A DNA stretch of 19,144 nt from Ramicandelaber brevisporus. Lineage: Eukaryota; Kickxellomycota; Ramicandelaberales; Ramicandelaberaceae. The notes beneath the pieces were generated by a model. That model was not told where the DNA came from. It saw only the letters and a list, made by a program, of their open reading frames with translations, and ran no database searches. Shown piece by piece: positions 7,948-15,669 of the stretch (positions within the stretch are counted from its first letter, which is position 1; each line of letters begins with the position of its first letter). The translations under genes were made by a program, and so were the position numbers. The stretch spans positions 9,040 to 28,183 of the forward strand of contig MU602981.1 of NCBI GenBank assembly GCA_025201865.1, read 5' to 3'.

Positions 7948-8535
7948 TTAGTTCTCGTTCAGCTCACGAAGGAAGATAGCATCGGTGTCAGCAGTGCGCT
8001 TCTGGACGGGGAGCGGTCCAGCAATGGTGACAAACTCGCTCTGATGTCTGGCAGCTTGTCTGCGCTTCCATGCACGGAAGATGAGAATGCCGACCAGCGA
8101 CACAACGATGACTGCGGCGACACTCACGCAAATGATGATAACGGTTGTGTTCGAGGTGCCCTTACCATCTTTACTTCCATCATTGGTGGAGCTTGATTTT
8201 GACGAGGAGCTTGACGGCGAAGACGAGCTCGAGTCGGTGCTGGAGGTGCTGCTGCTGGGAGTGCTGCTGCTGCTGGATGGGGTCGACGAGCTCGAGGAAG
8301 TGGACGATGGGCTGCTGGACGACGACGACGAAGACGAGCTCGAGGACGAGCTGCTTGACGAGGAGCTTGGGGAAGAGGAGCTCGAAGGAGAGGACGATGA
8401 ACTACGGGTGGAGCGGCTGGAGGTCGTGGATGAGCTCGAGGTATCATCCTGAGCATTGACGCCAGTGGTCGGTGCCAGTACCAGGACCAGCAGGGCTAGC
8501 ACACAAGCCCACAACAGCAGCCGATTGAGTCTCAT
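7948..8535 (-). CDS. Ser-rich single-pass cell-surface protein (mucin-like, sensor-like)
   Basis: 195 residues from the ATG at 8535. Order: signal peptide of about 28 residues (MRLNRLLLWACVLALLVLVL, ending GVNAQ), a stretch of about 95 residues made almost wholly of Ser with some Pro and Thr, an Asn-Thr-Thr just before the membrane, one transmembrane helix at about 130-152 (TVIIICVSVAAVIVVSLVGI), then RAWKRRQAARHQ as stop-transfer and a 40-residue cytoplasmic tail. This layout fits O-mannosylated fungal wall-stress sensors such as Mid2, but the ectodomain has no Cys-rich WSC module and the tail shows no motif I know. An ATG 12 codons upstream is in frame; it would put a polar stretch before the signal peptide, so the inner Met is chosen. 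The antisense Asp/Glu-rich frame is a shadow. Confidence 0.75.
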   Translation of the reverse strand: MRLNRLLLWACVLALLVLVLAPTTGVNAQDDTSSSSTTSSRSTRSSSSSPSSSSSPSSSSSSSSSSSSSSSSSSSPSSTSSSSSTPSSSSSTPSSSTSSTDSSSSSPSSSSSKSSSTNDGSKDGKGTSNTTVIIICVSVAAVIVVSLVGILIFRAWKRRQAARHQSEFVTIAGPLPVQKRTADTDAIFLRELNEN

Positions 8536-8890
8536 TTTCTGAAGAACGGGGTAGTCGATTTGAGTATGCAAAGAAAGAAGACAAGTCTGAGAGGCGGAGT
8601 TGGCGGGCGATCTGTGATAAAAATAAAAAATATCACGACGTCAACAAGACGAGTTTTGAGCTTTCATTTCGAGCGGGTTACAGTGACGGGAGAGGGAAGA
8701 GAGGAGGAGGGCTGGAGAACTGGGGAATTGGCAGCGAGTAGCAAACCGAGGCCGGTCCGACCAACAAACGCAATGCTGTGCAGGTCAATGTATGCAGTTT
8801 GTTAGTTTGTTTGGGGGAGAGGGTGAGGGGAGAAGGAAGGAAGGGAGGGAGACAGGGGGCGGCATTCAGGAGACAGCCACTCTCCATATC

Positions 8891-8920
8891 CTCGTCTCGT
8901 CTCGTCTCGTCTCGTCTCGT
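8891..8920. repeat. CTCGT pentanucleotide repeat x6
   Basis: Six perfect CTCGT units in a row, followed by a pyrimidine-rich CTTCCTCC tract. Intergenic. Confidence 0.95.
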
Positions 8921-8998
8921 CTTCCTCCCTCCTCCTTCCTCAAGCTACTCAGCATAACAAGGGATCGAAATTTTCAATGCAGTTCCAGCTTGCCATGG

Positions 8999-9065
8999 TC
9001 TGTCTGTTTGTCTGCTTGTCTGTGTGTCTATCGGTTGGTCTGCTGGTCTGTTAGTCAGTCGGTCG
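8999..9065. repeat. Degenerate TCTG/TCGG tetranucleotide array
   Basis: A run of TCTGTTTGTCTGCTTGTCTG-type units with drift into GGTC and GTCAG. Intergenic, no coding features. Confidence 0.8.
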
Positions 9066-9145
9066 CAGGCTGAATACCCCCGTCAAATGTGCCAAGATAT
9101 TGCAATCTAGATGAGATAGAGGAGTGCACACGTGTGTTAGAAGGA

Positions 9146-9185
9146 ACCGCAATCGCAATCGCAACCTCAACCACAACCTCAACGA
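9146..9185. repeat. Hexamer repeat CGCAAT / CAACCT
   Basis: Units read CGCAAT, CGCAAT, CGCAAC, CTCAAC, CACAAC, CTCAAC. A short related stretch (CGCAATCGCAACCGCAG) recurs near 9877-9893, closer to tyrosinase 1. Confidence 0.75.
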
Positions 9186-9920
9186 GGTCAACACTGGTTG
9201 CCAAATGGTATGAAAATAACTCAAAAGTAGGAACAGCGTCTATTCCGAGACTAATGAAGCGAGCCACACTCATCCAAATTAACTCGGCCCCGGTGAGCAG
9301 AAGAAAGTGGAACAAAAAAGACTCATTCATTTATCCATTCATTCCTACACTCGTTCATACATTAAATGTATGAAGGTTCCCGCGTCATGTTGCCATCTGA
9401 ATGTCACGCCGAGGCACTTTGCATGTTCCAAAAGCGAGCATGTCAATGAGCCTTTTTTCGTTACAGTCAATGCACAGCGCGCTATTTTGCGCGCTTGGAC
9501 TGCGGATTGTAAAGCAAAAGAGGCGTCCTTAATGCTTGACTGGGATGTTTTAAAATGTGCGCAGTTATTTTTGGCATCACTGAGACACAGATCCGAGTTG
9601 TGTGTTACGAGTGCGACTGTCAGTCTGTGAGAGACGCATTCTTTTTTTTGTTGTTGAGTGTTTGCGAACACTATTGTGTGTGTCTGTGTGTGTGTGTGCG
9701 CCACCATCGCCGCACCAACACCGTTGCGCCTCGGCATCGACCACGGAATGACAGTGTCTCCGGTGAGCTTATTTAAACTCGAGCCTTTTTTTGTAGTAGT
9801 TTGTGTCCTGTCTTTCCATTGTATCAACAGTAACACCATCTGCCTCCCCTCTTCCCCCCCTCCTCGGCCATCACCGCAATCGCAACCGCAGCCATTCACA
9901 CTCAACTCTTCTCTCTCTTC

Positions 9921-9926
9921 TATAAA
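9921..9926 (+). promoter_or_regulatory. TATA box of tyrosinase 1
   Basis: TATAAA within a pyrimidine-rich tract (CTCTCTCTTC before it, CCTCTCTTTTCCCCCC after it), 68 bp ahead of the start codon. Spacing fits a core promoter with a short leader. Sequence-only call. Confidence 0.5.
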
Positions 9927-9993
9927 CCTCTCTTTTCCCCCCAGCTGATATATACATAGACGTACCCATATCCGTTGTCCGACATATACACGC

Positions 9994-11283
9994 ATGAAAC
10001 TCTCTATTGCCGCCGTCGCTGTCGCCACCGCTGTTGTTGGGCTCTTCACTGATGGAGCTCAGGCCCAATGCTCGTCCACTATAACCCGCAAGGAGTTCCG
10101 CCAAATGACGACTACCGAACGCACCAAGTACTTCAACGCCGTCAAGCTGCTCAACACCGGCACTCGTCCAAACCAGTTCGATCGTTTTGCTCAGGTCCAC
10201 GTCTACTTTGCCGGCCAGATTCACGGCTACGCACCATTCTTCCCATTCCACCGCCAGTTCCTGCGCGATTGGGAACAGACTCTGCAGCGTGTTGCTAACG
10301 ACAACACCATCTACCAGCCATTCTGGGACTGGGCTCTCGATGCATCAAACCCACAGGGCTCGCCCATCTTCACCAGCAACTGGCTCAGTGGCAACTCCAA
10401 CGGTGGCTGCGCTAGCATCCCAAGTCTTGGCGGCCAGTGGCAAGTTCTCTGGAACGGCAACTACCAACAACAACTGCGCTGCCTGGTCCGCAACTTCAAC
10501 CAGGCCGCCATGAATGCCTACTACTCCCAGTCTGCACTGCAAACTATCTTTTCCAACTCGGGCAACTTTGGCGCCTTCAGTCCAGCCATCGAAGGTGGTC
10601 CACATGGTAACGTCCACGTCTCGATTGGCGGCTCGAACGGTGACATGGGCAACATGGCCAGTCCGAACGATCCTTTCTTCTGGTTCCACCATGCCTTCAT
10701 CGACAAGCTCTGGAACGACTGGATGAACCAGAACATTGGTGCTCGCCAGTGGGACTACAGCGGCCGCAACTCTGACGGCTCCACAGCCAACTACTACAAC
10801 AACCTGCCATACTACGGCAACGCTGTCTGGACGGTCATGCCACTCGGCAACATGTGCTACAACTACGCTGGCGGTCCATTCAAGCGCGATCAGGAAATGA
10901 CATTGGTTGCTCGTGCTGGCGAAAGCGGAGGTGCACCAGCCCCACCACCAGGCAAGAAGGACCCGAACACCCCAGTCGGTGGCTCTCTCAACGTTGGCAA
11001 GCCAGGCTCTCCGCCGATGGGTATCGCTGCCGATAAGTCGAGCATCATTGGCAAGCTCCTGGCACCAAATCCGGTTGAGTCAATCATCCCGAAGCTTACT
11101 GCTCCTCTCAAGGCTGTTGCTCCTCTGCCAGACTGGTTCGCCAAGATGAACAACCTCGATATTCCGCTTCTGCGCAGTTGGGAGTACCGTCTTACTCTCC
11201 ATGTCAACAATGTCAACTTGGCCAACGGCTTCAAGAATGCCATCGTCAAGCTTCCAACTCCACCTGCTATCCCTCCCCTCTAA
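9994..11283 (+). CDS. Secreted tyrosinase 1 (type-3 copper oxidase)
   Basis: 429 residues. Tyrosinases use two coupled copper ions and O2 to hydroxylate monophenols and oxidise diphenols to quinones, the route to melanin-type pigments. A signal peptide (MKLSIAAVAVATAVVGLF, ending AQA) points to secretion. All six copper-ligand His are in place: CuA H69, H77 (QIHGYAPFFPFH) and H86; CuB H204 and H208 (GPHGNVH) and H232 in SPNDPFFWFHHAF, the diagnostic tyrosinase signature. No Cys next to a CuA ligand is seen, so the thioether bridge of some ascomycete enzymes looks absent. After about residue 300 a Pro/Gly-rich linker (APAPPPGKKDP) leads to a conserved tail with PLPDWFAKMNNLDI and TLHVNNVNLANGF, possibly a lid or activation segment. 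A close tandem copy follows in the same orientation. Confidence 0.92.
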   Translation: MKLSIAAVAVATAVVGLFTDGAQAQCSSTITRKEFRQMTTTERTKYFNAVKLLNTGTRPNQFDRFAQVHVYFAGQIHGYAPFFPFHRQFLRDWEQTLQRVANDNTIYQPFWDWALDASNPQGSPIFTSNWLSGNSNGGCASIPSLGGQWQVLWNGNYQQQLRCLVRNFNQAAMNAYYSQSALQTIFSNSGNFGAFSPAIEGGPHGNVHVSIGGSNGDMGNMASPNDPFFWFHHAFIDKLWNDWMNQNIGARQWDYSGRNSDGSTANYYNNLPYYGNAVWTVMPLGNMCYNYAGGPFKRDQEMTLVARAGESGGAPAPPPGKKDPNTPVGGSLNVGKPGSPPMGIAADKSSIIGKLLAPNPVESIIPKLTAPLKAVAPLPDWFAKMNNLDIPLLRSWEYRLTLHVNNVNLANGFKNAIVKLPTPPAIPPL

Positions 11284-11293
11284 ATCGCGTATA

Positions 11294-11346
11294 CCATCTT
11301 CATCTTCATCCCCATCTTCATTTTCATCTTCGTCTTCATCTCTTCC
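11294..11346. repeat. CTTCAT hexamer tract
   Basis: Imperfect CTTCAT units directly after the tyrosinase 1 stop, likely in its 3' untranslated region. Similar TTCATC-rich DNA occurs upstream of the LPMO-like gene (about 18749-18770). Confidence 0.7.
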
Positions 11347-11660
11347 TTTGTCACATCTTCCCTTCAGCTAAATTGCGTCCTCGTCCTCACTGTGTTTACT
11401 TCAAATTTCAAATCGTCCTTTGCTTGCTTGCTCGCCGGTCTCAACCATCACACGCTCACAGCGATCCAAAATATTCTCACTCACCTCAGTCTCACGGGTT
11501 AAGTGGTGTCCACTCTGCTTTGCAACAGAAAAGCCGCGATGGGTTGGGTGTGAGTATGTCTTGCTCGATTAATAAAATGCCTCGCGGTTCCTGTCTTCGC
11601 TTACTTGCTCGCTTTTGCTTGCCTCTGCTTTTACTCTACACTTCTCCCCTTTCTTTCCCT

Positions 11661-11680
11661 CACCTCACCTCACCTCACCT
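11661..11680. repeat. CACCT pentanucleotide repeat x4
   Basis: Four perfect CACCT units within the pyrimidine-rich upstream region of tyrosinase 2. Confidence 0.9.
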
Positions 11681-11843
11681 TCACCTTCCCTTCCACCTAT
11701 ACACACAAAATCGCGCATTCGTTCTCTCCATCGTCTTCTTCTCTTTATCAAGCACCGCTGTCTTTTTCTCTACCAAACACCGTCGCTTCTCCATCTATCT
11801 AGCATACAATCAAACGAATATCCAAAAAAGAAACCATCAATCT

Positions 11844-13154
11844 ATGCGACTGCTAACCACAATGCTGTTTTGTCTCTTTGCGGGATCGATGCTGCTGTTG
11901 CAGCAATTGGTCTCTGCCCAGTGTAGCTCAACCGTGACACGCAAGGAGTTCCGCCAAATGACGACTACCGAGCGCACCAAGTACTTCAATGCCATCAAGC
12001 TGCTCAACACCGGCACTCGTCCAAACCAGTTCGACCGCTTCGCTCAAATCCATGTCTACTTTGCCGGCCAGATTCACGGTTACGCACCATTCTTCCCATT
12101 CCACCGCCAGTTCCTGCGCGATTGGGAACAGACTCTGCAGCGCGTATCCGGCGACAACACCATCTACCAGCCATTCTGGAACTGGGCGAGTGACTCGCAG
12201 AATCCGCAAGGCTCTCCAATTTTCACTGCGACCTGGCTCGGCGGAAACAGCAACGGTGGCTGCGCCAGCATCCCAAGTCTTGGCGGCCAGTGGCAGATCA
12301 TGTGGAATGGCAACTATCAACAACAACTGCGCTGCCTGGTCCGCAACTTTGACCAGAATTCCATGCGTGCGTATTATTCACAGTCCGCCTTGCAAACCAT
12401 CTTAACGACGGCTACAACGTATGGTGCCTTCGGTCCGGCTATCGAGGGTGGTCCACACGGCAATGTGCACATCTCAATTGGCGGTACCAATGGCGACATG
12501 TCGGGCATGGCCAGCCCGAACGATCCTTTCTTCTGGTTCCACCATGCCTTCATCGACAAGCTCTGGAACGACTGGATGAATCTGAACATTGGTGCCCGCC
12601 AGTGGGACTACAGCGGCCGTAATCAAAATGGAGCTTCAGCCAGTTACTATGACTCTCTTCCTTATTATGGTAACGCTGTCTGGACGGTCATGCCACTCGG
12701 CAACATGTGCTACAATTACGCCAGCGGTCCGTCCAAGCGTGATGGTGCGATGGACATGGCCCAGATGGCTTCTCGCTCCTTGCCACCACCACCACCACCA
12801 CCAGCTGCTCCGGGCAAGAAGGACCCTGCCGCACCAGTTGGTGGCTCTCTCAACATTGCCCGTCCAGGCGCACCACCAATGACTCAGATTGCTGCAGCGA
12901 AAATGAAGGACAACATACCAGATTTGGTCAGCTCTGCCCCATCAGAGTTCTTCATCCCAAGAGTCTTCCAACCGATGAAGCCAGTCGCTCCTCTTCCTGA
13001 ATGGTACATTAAGATGAACAATTTGGATACTCGCCTGACTCGTCTTTGGGAACGCCGTCTTACGATCCACATTAATAACGTCAATTTTGCCAACGGTTTC
13101 AAAATGGCAAAGGTTGCTCTCCCTATGCTCCCGCCAGAATACACTAAACCATAG
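11844..13154 (+). CDS. Secreted tyrosinase 2 (tandem paralogue)
   Basis: 436 residues from the ATG at 11844, which begins a signal peptide (MRLLTTMLFCLFAGSML, ending VSA) placed exactly as in tyrosinase 1. Six copper-ligand His are kept: H70, H78, H87 (CuA) and H205, H209, H233 (CuB; SPNDPFFWFHH). The catalytic core is nearly identical to copy 1, with stretches of perfect DNA identity above 60 nt, while signal peptide, linker and tail have diverged. The linker here carries a run of eight Pro (LPPPPPPPPAAPGKKDP), and the tail has PLPEWYIKMNNLDT and TIHINNVNFANGF. Same reaction expected as copy 1; substrate or timing may differ. The stop lies only 55 bp from the convergent BUD22 stop, so the 3' ends probably overlap. 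Confidence 0.92.
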   Translation: MRLLTTMLFCLFAGSMLLLQQLVSAQCSSTVTRKEFRQMTTTERTKYFNAIKLLNTGTRPNQFDRFAQIHVYFAGQIHGYAPFFPFHRQFLRDWEQTLQRVSGDNTIYQPFWNWASDSQNPQGSPIFTATWLGGNSNGGCASIPSLGGQWQIMWNGNYQQQLRCLVRNFDQNSMRAYYSQSALQTILTTATTYGAFGPAIEGGPHGNVHISIGGTNGDMSGMASPNDPFFWFHHAFIDKLWNDWMNLNIGARQWDYSGRNQNGASASYYDSLPYYGNAVWTVMPLGNMCYNYASGPSKRDGAMDMAQMASRSLPPPPPPPAAPGKKDPAAPVGGSLNIARPGAPPMTQIAAAKMKDNIPDLVSSAPSEFFIPRVFQPMKPVAPLPEWYIKMNNLDTRLTRLWERRLTIHINNVNFANGFKMAKVALPMLPPEYTKP

Positions 13155-13173
13155 AATCTCGATAACTCTCCAA

Positions 13174-13179
13174 TTTATT
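13174..13179 (-). terminator. AATAAA polyadenylation-type signal for BUD22
   Basis: AATAAA on the minus strand, about 30 nt past the BUD22 stop and within the 55-bp gap to tyrosinase 2. Typical spacing, sequence-only call. Confidence 0.4.
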
Positions 13180-13209
13180 TCCTTACGTCTTATTTTTTAA
13201 TAGTCATAC

Positions 13210-15048
13210 TTAATCATCAAAGTTAAAAGTAATCTTCTTGTTCTGCGGAACTGCAGCCGATGCCATAGCTTCGCGTTCACGGCGCTTGGCCTCCCAAGAT
13301 GGATGCAGAGACTCGGCCGGCGCTGGCTTCTTCGATTGGTAGCCCGACGACGATGATTGTGGCGCGGCTGGAGCAGGTGGGGTCGATACAGCAACACTGC
13401 CGCCATCATCCATATCAAATGTGATGCGTTTACCTTGAGGGACGGCAGCATTTGCCATAGCCTCACGCTCACGCTTCTTGGCTTCCCAGGATGGATGCAG
13501 TGGCTCGCTCTTCTGTGGCTGTTGATACTGCTGATACTGCTGCCGTGGAGGGTATTGATCATCACGCGGTCTGCGATCAAACTCTGCTCGACCACCATTT
13601 CCTCCGTCGCGTCCAGCATAGCCGCCTCTGCCTCTGCCTCTGCCTCTGTCACCGCCACGCTCACCTTCGCCTCTTCCAGGCTTTGCACCACGCAAATGTC
13701 TTGGGAGTGACATTTCACCGGCATCTACTTTGGCCTGAATGTGTTTGGCGCTGTATCCATACTGTTCTTCCCACTTCTTTCGACGAGCTTGTTGGCCTGG
13801 TCGATTTGGTTTCCGGCGCTTAGAATTCTCAGCCAATAACGCCAAATCCTCTTCATCATAGTCAGAGTCCGAAGCGTAGGCGTCATTATCAGAGCCAGAG
13901 AAATCAGTCATGTCGACATCGCTGAAATCACCATCACCGCCTCCAAGCGAATCAACAAACATTGTAGACTTAATGCTGGATGGCTTGCTGGCCTTCTGTT
14001 TGCTAGCTGATTTCTTTTGTTGATTTGAATCGCTCTTTTTATCGACCACCTTGACAACAGTTGTAGCCTTATCGTCATCATTGTCACTGTCATTTTCATT
14101 TTCATTTTCATCTTCATTACCATCTTCATTGTCGCTCACTGCAGCTGTGGTTTGAACCACTTCAGCATCGATATCATCTTTGTCAGAGTCTGGGGTGGAT
14201 GCCTCATTCGTCTCGGTCACATTCGTCGACGCTGCGGTCGCAATATCTGATCTGGTATATTTGCCGGTTAGAATGAGAAGCATTGCTCTTTGAGTATGAC
14301 CAACTGCATCGAGAACTGGTTTGTGCGAACGAATCTTGCCAACCTCGGCTTTGAAATCAATCACTGCCGATTCAGACGACGATGATAGCGACTCTGGAAC
14401 GACAAGATTGTGCTGCAGAGCTGGAGCAAAGTCCACAGTGTGCTCGCGTGCAATTGAGTGCAGACCTTTACGGAGTGCCTCATCTGCAATGATATCTGGA
14501 GTGACAGAATCTTTGATGGCTGCATGAATCAGCTCCAGTTTGCGCACATTCTGAATAGCCTTGTCATCAGTTTGGCTCTTGGCCGTCTTCAGTCGCTTTG
14601 CAATGCGCTGAGCTATAATCAACTTTGCCTTCTTGGCTTCCTGGCGCACTCTCCGCCGCTCTGAATGCAACTTTGACAGACATTTGGCCACTTTGAGTTC
14701 GCGCAGCTTGGCTTCCAATGCCACTCGCTCCTCTTCTGGCAACTGTTCAAGCGGTTGCTCTTCAGACGGCGCCTGCTCTGTCTGCTGCTGTTGTTGTTGC
14801 TGTTGTTGCTGCTGCTGTTGCTGCTGCTGTTGTTGCTGCTTGGACTGTTTCTTTGCCTCTTTTGCCGCCTGCTTTTCTTTGCGAGTTTGGATCTTTGCCG
14901 CAGACTTGAGAGAGGGTGCAAGATTGTGCTTGACCTCTAGACGCGCAATCTCCCATGCCAAGTTCCGCTTCCTCTTGCCCGTTTGCTGCTGCTGCTGCTG
15001 CTGCTGAGCTGGCAGTGACGCTGGTTGATCTACAGCGGTGGCTGTCAT
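13210..15048 (-). CDS. BUD22: BUD22/SRFBP1-family nucleolar ribosome-biogenesis protein
   Basis: 612 residues from the ATG at 15048. Yeast Bud22 acts in the nucleolus in 18S rRNA maturation and small-subunit assembly. Seen in order: an 8-Gln run (15-22), a basic helical segment (GKRKRNLAWEIARLEVKH), a Gln run of about 19 from residue 71, a Lys/Arg/Glu helical region (LHSERRRVRQEAKKAKLIIA), acidic stretches rich in Glu, Asp and Asn, an RGG/RGRG patch (about 480-500), and the family's C-terminal signature HPSWEAKKxRE...GKxITFDxDD. That signature occurs twice, at 517-548 and 581-612, with 26 of 32 residues identical; members I know have it once, at the very end. An upstream ATG (15120) would add 24 residues encoded inside an F-box gene relic, so it is not used. 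Confidence 0.85.
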   Translation of the reverse strand: MTATAVDQPASLPAQQQQQQQQTGKRKRNLAWEIARLEVKHNLAPSLKSAAKIQTRKEKQAAKEAKKQSKQQQQQQQQQQQQQQQQQQQTEQAPSEEQPLEQLPEEERVALEAKLRELKVAKCLSKLHSERRRVRQEAKKAKLIIAQRIAKRLKTAKSQTDDKAIQNVRKLELIHAAIKDSVTPDIIADEALRKGLHSIAREHTVDFAPALQHNLVVPESLSSSSESAVIDFKAEVGKIRSHKPVLDAVGHTQRAMLLILTGKYTRSDIATAASTNVTETNEASTPDSDKDDIDAEVVQTTAAVSDNEDGNEDENENENDSDNDDDKATTVVKVVDKKSDSNQQKKSASKQKASKPSSIKSTMFVDSLGGGDGDFSDVDMTDFSGSDNDAYASDSDYDEEDLALLAENSKRRKPNRPGQQARRKKWEEQYGYSAKHIQAKVDAGEMSLPRHLRGAKPGRGEGERGGDRGRGRGRGGYAGRDGGNGGRAEFDRRPRDDQYPPRQQYQQYQQPQKSEPLHPSWEAKKREREAMANAAVPQGKRITFDMDDGGSVAVSTPPAPAAPQSSSSGYQSKKPAPAESLHPSWEAKRREREAMASAAVPQNKKITFNFDD

Positions 15049-15127
15049 GGCTGCTTTTTTGTATGTAAAAAAATATTTAGTTCTGAGGGGGAAATGGATG
15101 GAATTAAAATGGACTCGCAAACGTGAA

Positions 15128-15271
15128 TATGATTGGCATCCGATTGAATGGCATCAGGATCTGGTCCTCGCCGTAACAGAGAAGATGCCACGGCTGGAGT
15201 GGCTCATAAAACGAAAGTGCCTGAAAGAACATCATGCCGTATTTGAAGCAAAATGTCAGTTCTACACATGA
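15128..15271 (+). pseudogene. Relic of an F-box/LRR gene: C-terminal 47 codons
   Basis: The frame ending at the TGA at 15271 aligns without gaps to the last 47 residues of the intact gene at 15670-17313 (its 17170-17313). DWHPIEWHQDLVLAV here matches TWHPIEWNQELALAM there, and both end a few residues after a shared AVF-x-x-KC. By eye 21 of 47 residues are identical and both stop at the same place. Nothing resembling the rest of the gene lies before it: about 80 bp upstream the divergent BUD22 coding region begins. It is therefore a truncated copy now making up BUD22's upstream DNA. A 57-codon ORF from the ATG at 15098 could still be translated, but function is unlikely. Confidence 0.75.
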
Positions 15272-15669
15272 GCACCATTCACGTACTGGGACAGTTTACA
15301 TTCACATCGTAAATGTCCACATCTGCTCATCTACTGGGTAAGTGGTTCAACGGAAACGTATCATCAGACCTCACATTACACTAACCATGTCTTCAAAAAT
15401 GGATGAGATTCTGGAGCATATTCCAAATATCCGAGTAAGTCCGCTACTCTCGACGATAAATTTAGAGTTCACTCAGTACCGCTGAGACATAATCACAGTT
15501 CACACAATACATAAGCCGCAGCACTGCGGATGATTTTATGGTCGGAGTCAACTGTGGTCGGAATCAACTGAGTTGAAGGTTCGCTTTGACCATCTGTCCC
15601 TTGCTTCTCCTCTCTTTCTCCCACAAACTAGCGCACTTTATTCTTTTCACACAACTTGCAGCTTCCAGT
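15272..15669. other. Spacer with possible second F-box relic
   Basis: About 400 bp before the intact F-box gene. It contains the candidate relic at 15396-15434 and a near-perfect direct repeat GTCGGAGTCAACTGTG / GTCGGAATCAACTGAG at about 15541-15572. The intact F-box frame is open back to 15586, but that extension is pyrimidine-rich leader. No other gene seen. Confidence 0.5.
15396..15434 (+). pseudogene. Probable second F-box/LRR relic (internal segment)
   Basis: Codons here read KMDEILEHIPNIR; the intact gene has KIDKILEKLPHLR at 16888-16926, seven of thirteen identical with similar DNA on the flank (AACCATG then TTCAA in both). In the intact gene this segment lies before the C-terminal part, but here it lies after the C-terminal relic, so the two pieces cannot be one collinear copy. 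The match is short and could be partly chance. Confidence 0.4.

Larger units (their letters stand above)
8536..9993. other. Low-complexity spacer of about 1.46 kb upstream of tyrosinase 1
   Basis: Shared upstream region of the divergent Ser-rich gene and tyrosinase 1. Visible content: purine-rich tract at about 8815-8863, CTCGT repeat (8891-8920), TCTG-type tetranucleotide array (about 8999-9065), CGCAAT/CAACCT hexamer array (about 9146-9185), a 7-bp-stem hairpin (9476-9495), a GT run (about 9673-9700), TTATTTAAA at 9769-9777 and TATAAA at 9921-9926. The frames of 91-234 codons found here show no domain and follow the repeats. I see no RNA gene. Confidence 0.6.
11284..11843. other. Spacer between the two tyrosinases
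   Basis: 560 bp with no gene of its own. It holds a CTTCAT-type hexamer tract (about 11294-11346), a CACCT x4 repeat (11661-11680), scattered CTTGCTTGCT-like stretches and a TTAATAAAA at about 11570-11578. The tyrosinase 2 frame stays open back to 11178, but that extension overlaps tyrosinase 1 and is pyrimidine-repeat coded (Ser/Leu/His), so it is treated as leader and promoter. The sequence is not similar to the region before tyrosinase 1 by eye, so the two genes probably have separate control. Confidence 0.6.

Noticed and set aside
8081-8452. Asp/Glu/Leu-rich plus-strand frame
   Set aside because: Mirror image of the Ser-rich tract of the gene on the other strand.
8536-9993. Possible CRISPR-like or mobile-element repeats
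   Set aside because: The repeats are short microsatellites without spacers, terminal inverted repeats, target-site duplications or transposase-like ORFs.
9345-10049. 234-codon minus-strand frame upstream of tyrosinase 1
   Set aside because: It covers promoter repeats (poly His-Thr from GT runs) and the antisense of the tyrosinase signal peptide. No family features.
11178-11843. N-terminal extension of tyrosinase 2
   Set aside because: It overlaps tyrosinase 1, is coded by pyrimidine repeats, and would bury the signal peptide at the start codon 11844.
14769-14850. Poly-Leu/poly-Cys frames at the CTG/TTG run
   Set aside because: Other-frame readings of the BUD22 poly-Gln tract.
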